Below are positions 48,416-56,366 of a stretch of 64,000 nucleotides of DNA, piece after piece. Position numbers and translations under genes: made by a program. This DNA is from Mangrovibrevibacter kandeliae. GTDB taxonomy: Bacteria > Pseudomonadota > Alphaproteobacteria > Rhizobiales > Rhizobiaceae. Numbering within the stretch: the stretch's first letter is position 1; each line of letters opens with the position of its first letter. Location of the stretch: assembly GCF_024519155.1 (NCBI RefSeq), contig NZ_JANIFJ010000002.1, positions 434,001 through 498,000 of the forward strand, read 5' to 3'. The notes beneath the pieces were generated by a model that saw only the letters and a program-made list of their open reading frames with translations, was not told where the DNA came from and did no database searches.

Positions 48416-48786
48416 GGCGTCGCGGGGGCGGGTGTCGTTACCGCAGCGGGTCGCTGCGCAAGCGCTTCGATCTGGGACTGGAACGCAAACATGCCAGCGA
48501 TGACGGCGAGCGCCAGGAGGACGACGGAGACGATGAAGCCCTTGCTCGGAAGATGAGAGACCTTCTCCTCAAGACGCGTGAGGCGATCACGAACATCGCG
48601 CATGTCGGTGCGCAGTTCCGAAACGTCGCGCTCGAGATGGGCCACCCCCGCTTCGAGATGAGCGACACGCGGCTCCATCCCATCGCCCGAGCCGCCGCCG
48701 CTGCCGCGCGAGCGCAGGACGGAGCGCAGGTTCGAGGGCGCATCGTTCGCCGGAAAGAGATGCCTCAGGGCATCGCGCTCACTCAC
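48412..48786 (-). CDS. Small coiled-coil membrane protein, function unknown
   Basis: 124 residues. Residues about 38-80 are a strong heptad coiled coil (HLEAGVAHLERDVSELRTDM and DRLTRLEEKVSHL), followed by one membrane segment (GFIVSVVLLALAVIAGMFAF, about 82-101) and a short Ala/Pro tail. The first 35 residues are polar and Ser/Gly-rich. The layout resembles phage haemolysin XhlA-type proteins, but there is no phage context. It overlaps the upstream unknown gene by 8 bases and cutA by 4. I do not recognise the family with certainty. Confidence 0.7.
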   Translation of the reverse strand: MSERDALRHLFPANDAPSNLRSVLRSRGSGGGSGDGMEPRVAHLEAGVAHLERDVSELRTDMRDVRDRLTRLEEKVSHLPSKGFIVSVVLLALAVIAGMFAFQSQIEALAQRPAAVTTPAPATP

Positions 48787-49066
48787 TTTGGGCCGGCTCC
48801 TTCAGCAGCTCTTCCAGGAAACGCAGAAGCGTGCGGTCCGACAATTCGGACGCCTTGAGCATCTTCTCCACGTCTTCCAGATCGATCGCGCCTGCAGACA
48901 AATCCGCGAAGGCCTTTATCGCACGCTCCTGAAACGAGATGTTCGATCGAAGATGCGCCGCCAGAAGCGCCAGCGCAGCCGGCTGAACCTCGATGCTCTC
49001 GCGGTCGAGGAGATGATTGAACGCCTGTTGCGTCGCGTCGTATCTGCCGGCCTCCTCGTCCCCCAT
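48779..49066 (-). CDS. Small helical protein of unknown function
   Basis: 95 residues, acidic, predicted fully alpha-helical: YDATQQAFNHLLDRESIEV, ALALLAAHLRSN, FQERAIKAFADL and TLLRFLEELLKEPAQ. No Cys, no membrane segment, no motif I can name. It begins 2 bases after the trpB stop and its stop lies in an 8-base overlap with the coiled-coil membrane protein gene, so the two are probably made together in fixed ratio. The proximity suggests they may interact; that is inference. Confidence 0.7.
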   Translation of the reverse strand: MGDEEAGRYDATQQAFNHLLDRESIEVQPAALALLAAHLRSNISFQERAIKAFADLSAGAIDLEDVEKMLKASELSDRTLLRFLEELLKEPAQSE

Positions 49067-49068
49067 CC

Positions 49069-50292
<1,224 letters not shown>

Positions 50293-50325
50293 GGGCTCGG
50301 TCTTTCGCTTGGATATGGCATTTGC

Positions 50326-51063
50326 CTAGCGTCTGGCGCCGGCTTTCACAATGCCGGGTGCGGCGGGGCTCGCCGCGACGGGGCCGACCGTGAGGCGGCC
50401 AGGCCGCGGCGGGGTCGGCTGCGCCAGCCGGGCGGCCTCCACCGCGTCGAAGAAGGCGTGGATCAGCGCCGCGTCCTTCACGCCGGGCGCGCTCTCGATG
50501 CCCGAGGAGACGTCGAGCCCGCCCGGTCGCACGGAGGCGATCGCTTCGCCCACATTGCCGGCATGGATGCCGCCGGAGAGCATGAAGTCGAACCGGGCCG
50601 ACAGATCGCCGAGCAGTCTCCAGTCGAAGGCGATGCCGTTGCCGCCCGGCAGTTCGGAGCCTTTCGGCTTCTTGGCGTCGAGAAGAATGCGGTCCGCGAC
50701 GTTTTCATAGCGGGCGATGGCGTCGAGATCTGCCGCGACGCCGACGCTGAGCGCCTTCATGACGGCCGCTGGATAGCGCGCGGCGATCTCCGCCGTCCGC
50801 TCGGGCGTCTCCCGGCCATGAAGCTGCAGGATGTCGGGCCTTACCGCTTCGGCCAGCGCATCGAGCAGCCGGTCGTCCGGATCGACCAGCACCACCGCCA
50901 CGAGGGCGCGCCCGCCGACATGGGCGCGCAGCGGCGCGATCTCCGCCACCTCCAGATGCCGCGGGCTCCGCGCGAAGTGCACGAAGCCGACATGACTCGC
51001 GCCGCGCGCAAGCGCCACGTCGACCGTCTCGCGATCTTTCAGGCCACAGGTCTTGATGTGCAT
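50326..51063 (-). CDS. trpF: Phosphoribosylanthranilate isomerase
   Basis: Converts N-(5-phosphoribosyl)anthranilate to CdRP in tryptophan synthesis. 245 residues from the ATG at 51063, which gives the family start MHIKTCGLKD (catalytic Cys6) behind GGAACG; a start 14 codons upstream is possible. Other motifs: VGFVHFARSPRH, DILQLHGRETPE, ILLDAKKPKGSE with the general-acid Asp, LSGGIHAGNV and GLDVSSGIESAPGVKD. The C-terminus carries about 25 extra Pro/Ala-rich residues. Confidence 0.95.
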   Translation of the reverse strand: MHIKTCGLKDRETVDVALARGASHVGFVHFARSPRHLEVAEIAPLRAHVGGRALVAVVLVDPDDRLLDALAEAVRPDILQLHGRETPERTAEIAARYPAAVMKALSVGVAADLDAIARYENVADRILLDAKKPKGSELPGGNGIAFDWRLLGDLSARFDFMLSGGIHAGNVGEAIASVRPGGLDVSSGIESAPGVKDAALIHAFFDAVEAARLAQPTPPRPGRLTVGPVAASPAAPGIVKAGARR

Positions 51064-51123
51064 CGCCGACGTTCCGCTTGCCGCCATCGCGGCTTTCACC
51101 GTCATGTAAGGCAGGTCGCCATT

Positions 51124-51879
51124 TCAGCCAAACCGGATGGCGTGGAGCGCGCCGCCCTCGCTGCGCAGCCAGTCGCGGCCGGCGTCCATCCCCGGGCAGA
51201 GCTCGCGACAGAGTGCCCAGAATTTCGGGCCGTGGTTCATCTCGCGCAGATGCGCCACCTCGTGCGCGGCGAGATAGTCGAGCACCTCCGGCGGGGCCAT
51301 GACGATGCGCCACGAGAAGGCGAGCCGACGATCATGGCTGCAGGAGCCCCAGCGACTGCGGGTGTCTTTCAGCGTCAGCGCCGCCGGCTTGATGCCGACG
51401 GCGGCCGCATGGCGATCCACCGCCGCCTGCAGGTCCTTGCGCGCCTCGCGCTTCAGGGCATCCATGACCCGGCGGCCCACCGCAGCCGGTTCGCCGCCCA
51501 CATGCAGCACCGCTTCGCCGGCCGCGCCCCGTTCGATCAGCGTCGCCCGCCGTCCGGGCGCGTGCCGGACGCGCAAGGTGCCATCCCGGAACGGCAGCAC
51601 CGCGTCATGCTCCACGACCAGGCCCACCGGGCGCGCTGCAACGCGGGCTTCGGCCCAGCCGCGATTGCGTTCGAGGAAGTCGAGGATGGTGGCGACCGAT
51701 GCCGACTGCGGCGCCGTGACGATCAAGCCGTCGGCGCCCGGCGCCAGCCGCAGGATCAGGCGCTTCGCCCGCGGGTTGCGCCGCACCGTCAGCGGCACCG
51801 GGCCACGAGCAAGCGTCAGCGTGTCCGGTAGAAGCGGAGCGGACGGGCGGGAGGACGATTTGCGGAGAAGGCGGCGCAT
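51124..51879 (-). CDS. YgjP-like (M48/DUF45) metallopeptidase domain protein
   Basis: 251 residues. The zinc site is AAHEVAHLREMNHGPKFWALC: two His and Glu of HExxH, then the downstream His. Upstream are the conserved LILRLAPGADGLIVTAP and TRSRWGSCSHDRRLAFSWRIVMAP, both typical of this family. Members are related to SprT/WSS1-like proteases and often adjoin restriction or repair genes; the substrate is unknown. The first 30 residues are basic and variable. It stands between DUF2852 and trpF on the same strand. Confidence 0.9.
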   Translation of the reverse strand: MRRLLRKSSSRPSAPLLPDTLTLARGPVPLTVRRNPRAKRLILRLAPGADGLIVTAPQSASVATILDFLERNRGWAEARVAARPVGLVVEHDAVLPFRDGTLRVRHAPGRRATLIERGAAGEAVLHVGGEPAAVGRRVMDALKREARKDLQAAVDRHAAAVGIKPAALTLKDTRSRWGSCSHDRRLAFSWRIVMAPPEVLDYLAAHEVAHLREMNHGPKFWALCRELCPGMDAGRDWLRSEGGALHAIRFG

Positions 51880-52034
51880 CGGTCGAGTCGGCAGGTCGAC
51901 CCTGTATGACGCGTCCGTGCGAGCAAGTCACGCCGACGGTTCGATCGCGGGAACCGCTCGGACTTCTTCTACACCGGCCGCCCCCACCACGATCCGGTTG
52001 CGGGAGCGCGGCCCGACTGACTGCTGCGAACATG

Positions 52035-52062
52035 AGGACGGCGGCCCTGAGGCCGCCGTCCT
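52035..52062 (-). terminator. Strong hairpin after the DUF2852 gene
   Basis: Twelve-base perfect arms (AGGACGGCGGCC at 52035-52046 and its complement at 52051-52062) with a CTGA tetraloop, 12 bases after the DUF2852 stop. It lacks a T-run on either strand, so it may be a 3'-end stabiliser or a rho-linked terminator. Confidence 0.5.
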
Positions 52063-52074
52063 GCGATTTCGGCT

Positions 52075-52503
52075 TTAGCCGTCGACCACCGAGCCACCCG
52101 CGGCCCGGCTCCGGGCCCGCTCGCTCATGAAGCGGTCGAACTCCTCCTGGTCCTTGGCGCGGCGCAGCTCGCGGCTGTAGGCCTCGAACTCGGCGCTCGC
52201 CTCCTGCAGCTTGCGACGCTCCGCGTCGAGCCGGGCGAGTTCGGCCTCGCGCCAGTCGTCGAAGGCGACGTTGCCGGTCCGCTCGGCGCCGAAGTTCATC
52301 CGCGCCGTCGAGCGGCGGAACCCGGACATCAGCCGGTCGGTGCCGCGGTTGACGTCACGCCGGAAGGTTTCGAGCCGATCGCCCCACAGGATGTAGGCGA
52401 GCATGGCGAGGCCGAGGGGCCAGAACGCCATGAAGCCGAGAACCATCAGCGCGATCGTCGCCGGCGTCCAGGCCGGCCGGATCAATGCCTGCGAAGTCAC
52501 CAT
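52075..52503 (-). CDS. DUF2852 family membrane protein
   Basis: 142 residues. One or two adjacent membrane segments near the start (TPATIALMVLGFMAFWPLGLAMLAYILWG, about 13-41) precede a long soluble helix with FGAERTGNVAFDDWREAELARLDAERRKL and FDRFMSERARSR. This is the DUF2852 pattern, restricted as far as I know to alphaproteobacteria. Function unknown. It is likely monocistronic: 195 bases and a strong hairpin lie downstream, and 178 gene-free bases upstream. Confidence 0.88.
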   Translation of the reverse strand: MVTSQALIRPAWTPATIALMVLGFMAFWPLGLAMLAYILWGDRLETFRRDVNRGTDRLMSGFRRSTARMNFGAERTGNVAFDDWREAELARLDAERRKLQEASAEFEAYSRELRRAKDQEEFDRFMSERARSRAAGGSVVDG

Positions 52504-52681
52504 CGTGCTTCCCTTTCAAAAGCCCACGATGCTCCGTGCATCGCTTAACCATGACATGGGAATCGCAACAACGCGGTTCAATCATCGACGAGTGAAAATT
52601 CACTCTACTGACGCAGCAGCAGATGATCTTTCGGATCAGCCGGAGTCTCATGCTACCCGAAGATGCGGGCCTGGATGGACT

Positions 52682-54499
52682 TCAGCTGCTGCTGTCGTCT
52701 GCTTTGCGTGAAGCAGCGCCGCCACGTGGCCGCCGCGGCGCCGGCTCGGATGTCGCCTTGCCGGCGGCCCCGAACTTGACGGCGCCCCCAGCCTTTGCCG
52801 CGATCCTGCCCTTGGCCGCCGCCTTGCCCGGTCCGCCCTCCTCCGGCGTTTCGTGCAGGATGGCACCGGCCAGCGCGGGCGACGCGGCGAAGCCGCCCTG
52901 CTCCGGCTTGCGGACGAACGGCTTGGACTTCTTTGCGGCCGGTGCCGGCGTGTCGTCGTCCGGTTTGACCTTGTGCTTGACGAGACCGGGCACGGGCGCG
53001 GCCGGAATCGCCGCGGCGGTGCCGGCCGTGCTTTTCAGGACCGGGGTCTTCCGGAGGAAAGACGTCGGGGCTGCTGTGGTCGGTTGCGACACCGGTGCGG
53101 GCGCAACGGCAGGCTCGACGGCCGGCGCGGCGTCCTGCTTGACCGCGGCGTCCACCACCGCGGCTTCGACGGAGAGCGTCGGTGCCTTCTCCTCGCGCGA
53201 CGCCACGGCGCCCTCACGTGCCGGCGCGGCCGCAGGGCCGCGCTTCTTCGGCAGGGCCGCGGCCGAGTGGGTGGTGCCGTGTGTGAGTGCGAAGTCGACC
53301 ATGCGCGGGCAGATCTCGGAGCGGAAGCGCGAGCCGTTGAACACGCCGTAATGGCCGACCTTCGGCTGGACGTAATGCACCTTCTTGTCGGCCGGGATCG
53401 ACGAACAGAGGTGCTGCGCCGCCTCGGTCTGGCCGACGCCGGAGATGTCGTCGTTTTCGCCCTCGATGGTCAGGAGCGCGACGCGCTTGATCGCCGTCAG
53501 GTCGACCGGCTTGCCGCGGTGGGTCATCGTTCCCCGCGGCAGCGCGTGCTCGATGAAGACCTTCTCCACCGTCTGCAGGTAGAACTCGGCGGTCAGGTCC
53601 ATCACCGCCAGATACTCGTCGTAGAACTCGCGGTGCTTGTCGGCGCCGTCGCCGTCGTCCTTCACGAGATGGAAGAAGAAGTCCCTGTGGGCGTTCATGT
53701 GCCGGTCGAGGTTCATCGACATGAACCCCGTCAGCTGCAGGAAACCCGGATAGACGTCGCGCATGAAGCCCGGCTGCGGAAACGGCACCTTCATGATGAC
53801 GTTGTTGCGGAACCAGTCGATGCCCTTCTCGAGCGCCAGACGGTTCACCGCCGTCGGATTGACGCGGGTGTCGATCGGGCCGCCCATCAGCGTCATCGAC
53901 GCCGGTACGGCGGCGTCGGCCTCGGCTTCCATGCGCGCCACCGCCATCAGCACCGGCACGGCCGGCTGGCAGACGCCGACGACGTGCACGTCCGGCCCGA
54001 GGTGGTGGTGGATCTCGATCAGGTAATCGACGTAATCGTCGAGGTCGAACCGTCCCTTGGCGACGGGAACCGTCCGCGCGTCGACCCAGTCGGTGATGTA
54101 GACCTCACCATAGGGCAGAAGCGCGTCGACGGTGCCGCGCAAGAGCGTCGCGTAGTGGCCGGACATCGGCGCGACCAGCAGGAACTTCGGGTCGCGGCCG
54201 TGCTTCTTCGGCAGCGCGCGCTCGAAATGGATCAGACGGCAGAACGGCTTTTCCCACACCACCTTGTCGATCACCGGAATGCGCTGACCGCCGACCACCG
54301 TCTCGTGGAGCCGCCACTCCGGCTTGCCATAGACGCGGGTGGTGCGCTCGAAGAGCTCGGCCATCGCGGCGATCGTGCGGCCGGTATAGGTCTGCGCGAA
54401 GGGATTGAGCGGGTTCTGGCAGATCAGCTTCGTCGCATCGGCGACCGCGCGAAGGGGAGCGAGCGCGGCGTGGTTCCACTCGAAGAATTGGTACAACAT
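52682..54499 (-). CDS. phaZ: Intracellular poly(3-hydroxybutyrate) depolymerase with long basic tail
   Basis: Mobilises stored PHB granules to hydroxybutyrate units. 605 residues; the ATG at 54499 is preceded by GGGAG, and the TTG one codon upstream is not needed. Residues 1-410 match PhaZ: starts MLYQFFEWNHAALAP, nucleophile Cys177 in VVGVCQPAVPVL, Asp351 in EGENDDISG, His383 in VGHYGVFNGSRF, positions close to those of the Ralstonia enzyme. Residues about 411-605 are an added Ala/Pro/Lys-rich, probably disordered and basic tail (PKKRGPAAAPA, PAAKKSKPFVRKP, GKAAAKGRIAAKAGG). Usual PhaZ proteins end near 410-430. A possible PhaR site lies upstream. Confidence 0.93.
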   Translation of the reverse strand: MLYQFFEWNHAALAPLRAVADATKLICQNPLNPFAQTYTGRTIAAMAELFERTTRVYGKPEWRLHETVVGGQRIPVIDKVVWEKPFCRLIHFERALPKKHGRDPKFLLVAPMSGHYATLLRGTVDALLPYGEVYITDWVDARTVPVAKGRFDLDDYVDYLIEIHHHLGPDVHVVGVCQPAVPVLMAVARMEAEADAAVPASMTLMGGPIDTRVNPTAVNRLALEKGIDWFRNNVIMKVPFPQPGFMRDVYPGFLQLTGFMSMNLDRHMNAHRDFFFHLVKDDGDGADKHREFYDEYLAVMDLTAEFYLQTVEKVFIEHALPRGTMTHRGKPVDLTAIKRVALLTIEGENDDISGVGQTEAAQHLCSSIPADKKVHYVQPKVGHYGVFNGSRFRSEICPRMVDFALTHGTTHSAAALPKKRGPAAAPAREGAVASREEKAPTLSVEAAVVDAAVKQDAAPAVEPAVAPAPVSQPTTAAPTSFLRKTPVLKSTAGTAAAIPAAPVPGLVKHKVKPDDDTPAPAAKKSKPFVRKPEQGGFAASPALAGAILHETPEEGGPGKAAAKGRIAAKAGGAVKFGAAGKATSEPAPRRPRGGAASRKADDSSS

Positions 54500-54540
54500 C
54501 AACTCCCGCTTTCGGTTTGGTCGAAACTAGCACCGGCTGT

Positions 54541-54549
54541 TGCAGCGCA
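54541..54549. promoter_or_regulatory. Possible PhaR-type operator before phaZ
   Basis: TGC-AGC-GCA, a short inverted repeat in the TGC-N3-GCA style bound by the PHB regulator PhaR in related bacteria, about 42 bases upstream of the phaZ start. The motif is short and could occur by chance in GC-rich DNA. The rest of 54500-54780 holds no gene. Confidence 0.25.
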
Positions 54550-54780
54550 CAAATAGCGGGCCTGCTTGACGGGTCAAAGTTCGGCCGGCTTACCGTCAAG
54601 TGCGGTCGCAAGATCTGCCGCATGAGGCGGCATGGGGTCCTCGGCACCGTTGGCCGCCGCTGCGAGACTACGACCGCAATGCTTACCCGGTGCTTTCGCG
54701 GGAAGGGTCGGGCGCGCGGCGCCCGGAAGCAGGCGTGGTTGCCGGGCCCAAGCTGTCGGCACGGCCGCGCGCGGTTGGCG

Positions 54781-55350
54781 TCACAGCCGGCGGATCATCA
54801 CCACCCGGTCGCTGCCGTCGGACCCCGGCGGCGCCTCCTCGCGCCGCCGGGCCTCCGCCCAGGGCGGGACGTCCTTCGGGGCCAGTGGGTGGAAGCCGAT
54901 GCGCTCGTAAAACGGCACGCCGCAGGGCAGATCGGCAAAGGTCGAGAGCGCGACGGCCGGGTGCCGGAACCAGCCGGCGCGCGCTGCGACGGCTCGCACC
55001 ATCGCGGTCCCGAGACCGCGGCGGCCATGGTCCGGATCGACGCCGAGCTCCGCCAGCCAGTAGACCTCGTGGAACGGGGCGCCCGCGGCGAAGCCCGCCG
55101 GCGCGCCGTCATGCTCCTGCGCGGCAACGAGCACGTCGTGCCGCAGAAGGAAGTGCACGAAGCGGTCGAGCGGGTTTGAGACGAGGTCCGGCTTGCCCGC
55201 GCCGGCGAGCATGAGGGTCGCCCGCGTGTCGATCCGGTGCAGCGCTTCCGCCTCGCCGGGCTCCATCATCCGGATGCGATAACCGGCCGGCGCAAATCCG
55301 TCGAACGCGGTGCGGCCGGCCTTCCGCCCCTTCGGTGGCTCAGGCGTCAT
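54781..55350 (-). CDS. GNAT-family acetyltransferase
   Basis: 189 residues. The acetyl-CoA loop is ELGVDPDHGRRGLGTAMVRAV (motif A, about 103-123), with the strand-4 region YWLAELGV and the later PFYERIGFHPL typical of small-molecule or peptide N-acetyltransferases. Substrate unknown. Its ATG overlaps the end of the DUF1330 gene by 11 bases, so it belongs to the polA-pyrF-DUF1330-GNAT series. Confidence 0.85.
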   Translation of the reverse strand: MTPEPPKGRKAGRTAFDGFAPAGYRIRMMEPGEAEALHRIDTRATLMLAGAGKPDLVSNPLDRFVHFLLRHDVLVAAQEHDGAPAGFAAGAPFHEVYWLAELGVDPDHGRRGLGTAMVRAVAARAGWFRHPAVALSTFADLPCGVPFYERIGFHPLAPKDVPPWAEARRREEAPPGSDGSDRVVMIRRL

Positions 55351-55633
55351 GCCCCGCGACGATCACGATCTCGCCCTCGGCGACCTCCTGCCGGATCGCC
55401 GCAGCCTTCTGGTATTGCGCGCTGGCGTGGCAGTCGAGCGCGGCCTGCAGCGTCGGAAATTCGATGACGACATTGCGCGCCCGCGCCGGACCCTCGACGG
55501 CGTGATGCTCGCCGCCGCGCACCAGGAACTTCGCGCCATACTCTTCGAAAGCCGGACGCGCCGTCTCGACATAGTCCTTGTAGCGCTCCGGGTTCTGCGC
55601 ATCGATGCGCGCGATCCAGTATCCCTTGGGCAT
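55340..55633 (-). CDS. DUF1330 family protein
   Basis: 97 residues, dimeric alpha-beta barrel fold. The family pattern is clear: MPKGYWIARIDAQNPERYKDY, PAFEEYGAKFLVRGGEH, VEGPARARNVVIEFPTLQAALD and the YQKAAAIRQ helix. An excellent GGGAGGAGAG ribosome site precedes the ATG. Function unknown; related folds include monooxygenases and dehydratases. It lies 23 bases after pyrF. Confidence 0.93.
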   Translation of the reverse strand: MPKGYWIARIDAQNPERYKDYVETARPAFEEYGAKFLVRGGEHHAVEGPARARNVVIEFPTLQAALDCHASAQYQKAAAIRQEVAEGEIVIVAGHDA

Positions 55634-55656
55634 GCGTCTCTCCTCCCTGTCGGTGT

Positions 55657-56364
55657 TCAAAGGACGGCGGTCATCTCGGCGAGGATCGCCTGCGCGGCGG
55701 CACGCCGGTCCGGCGCCGCCACGATCGGCCGGGCGACGACGAGATGCGACGCGCCGGCCGCCAGGGCGTCGCCCGGCGTCATGACGCGCTTCTGGTCGCC
55801 GGCGGCGGATCCGGCCGGCCGGATGCCCGGCGTCACCACCGCCATGTCCGGCCCGACGATGCCGCGCACCGCCGAAGCCTCGGCCGCCGAGGCGACAATG
55901 CCGCCAAGGCCGGCCTCGCGGGCCTGGCGCGCGCGCATCGCAACGAGATCCTCGACGCTCGACGCGTAGCCCGCCGCCTTCAGGTCCGCGGCGTCGAGCG
56001 AGGTCAGGACGGTCACGCCGAGCAGCGTCAGGCCGGTGCCCTCGGCCGCCTTCGCCGCGGCGCGCATGGCCTGCGGGTAGGCGTGCAGCGTCGTCATCGT
56101 CGCGCCGAGGCGGGCGATGCTCTCGATGCCCTTCTCGACCGTGTTGGCGATGTCGAGGAGCTTGAGGTCGAGGAAGACTTCCTTGCCGGCGCGGGCGAGC
56201 TCCTCGACCAGCGGCAGACCGCCGGCGAAGGCAAGCTGGTAGCCGATCTTGTAGAAGGCGACGGCCTCGCCCAGTTCGGCGACGATCGCCTCGGCCTCCG
56301 CCCGGCCGTCGACGTCGAGGCCGACGATCAGCCGGTTGCGGGCGCTGTCCTGCGGCAGTGTCAT
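55657..56364 (-). CDS. pyrF: Orotidine 5'-phosphate decarboxylase
   Basis: Last step to UMP. 235 residues. The charged catalytic network is seen as YKIGYQLAF (Lys) and [15 protein letters not shown] (Asp-x-Lys-x-x-Asp); phosphate-binding is VTPGIRPAG and [11 protein letters not shown]. It begins 2 bases after the polA stop and is thus probably co-translated with polA. Confidence 0.96.
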   Translation of the reverse strand: MTLPQDSARNRLIVGLDVDGRAEAEAIVAELGEAVAFYKIGYQLAFAGGLPLVEELARAGKEVFLDLKLLDIANTVEKGIESIARLGATMTTLHAYPQAMRAAAKAAEGTGLTLLGVTVLTSLDAADLKAAGYASSVEDLVAMRARQAREAGLGGIVASAAEASAVRGIVGPDMAVVTPGIRPAGSAAGDQKRVMTPGDALAAGASHLVVARPIVAAPDRRAAAQAILAEMTAVL

Positions 56365-56366
56365 CG

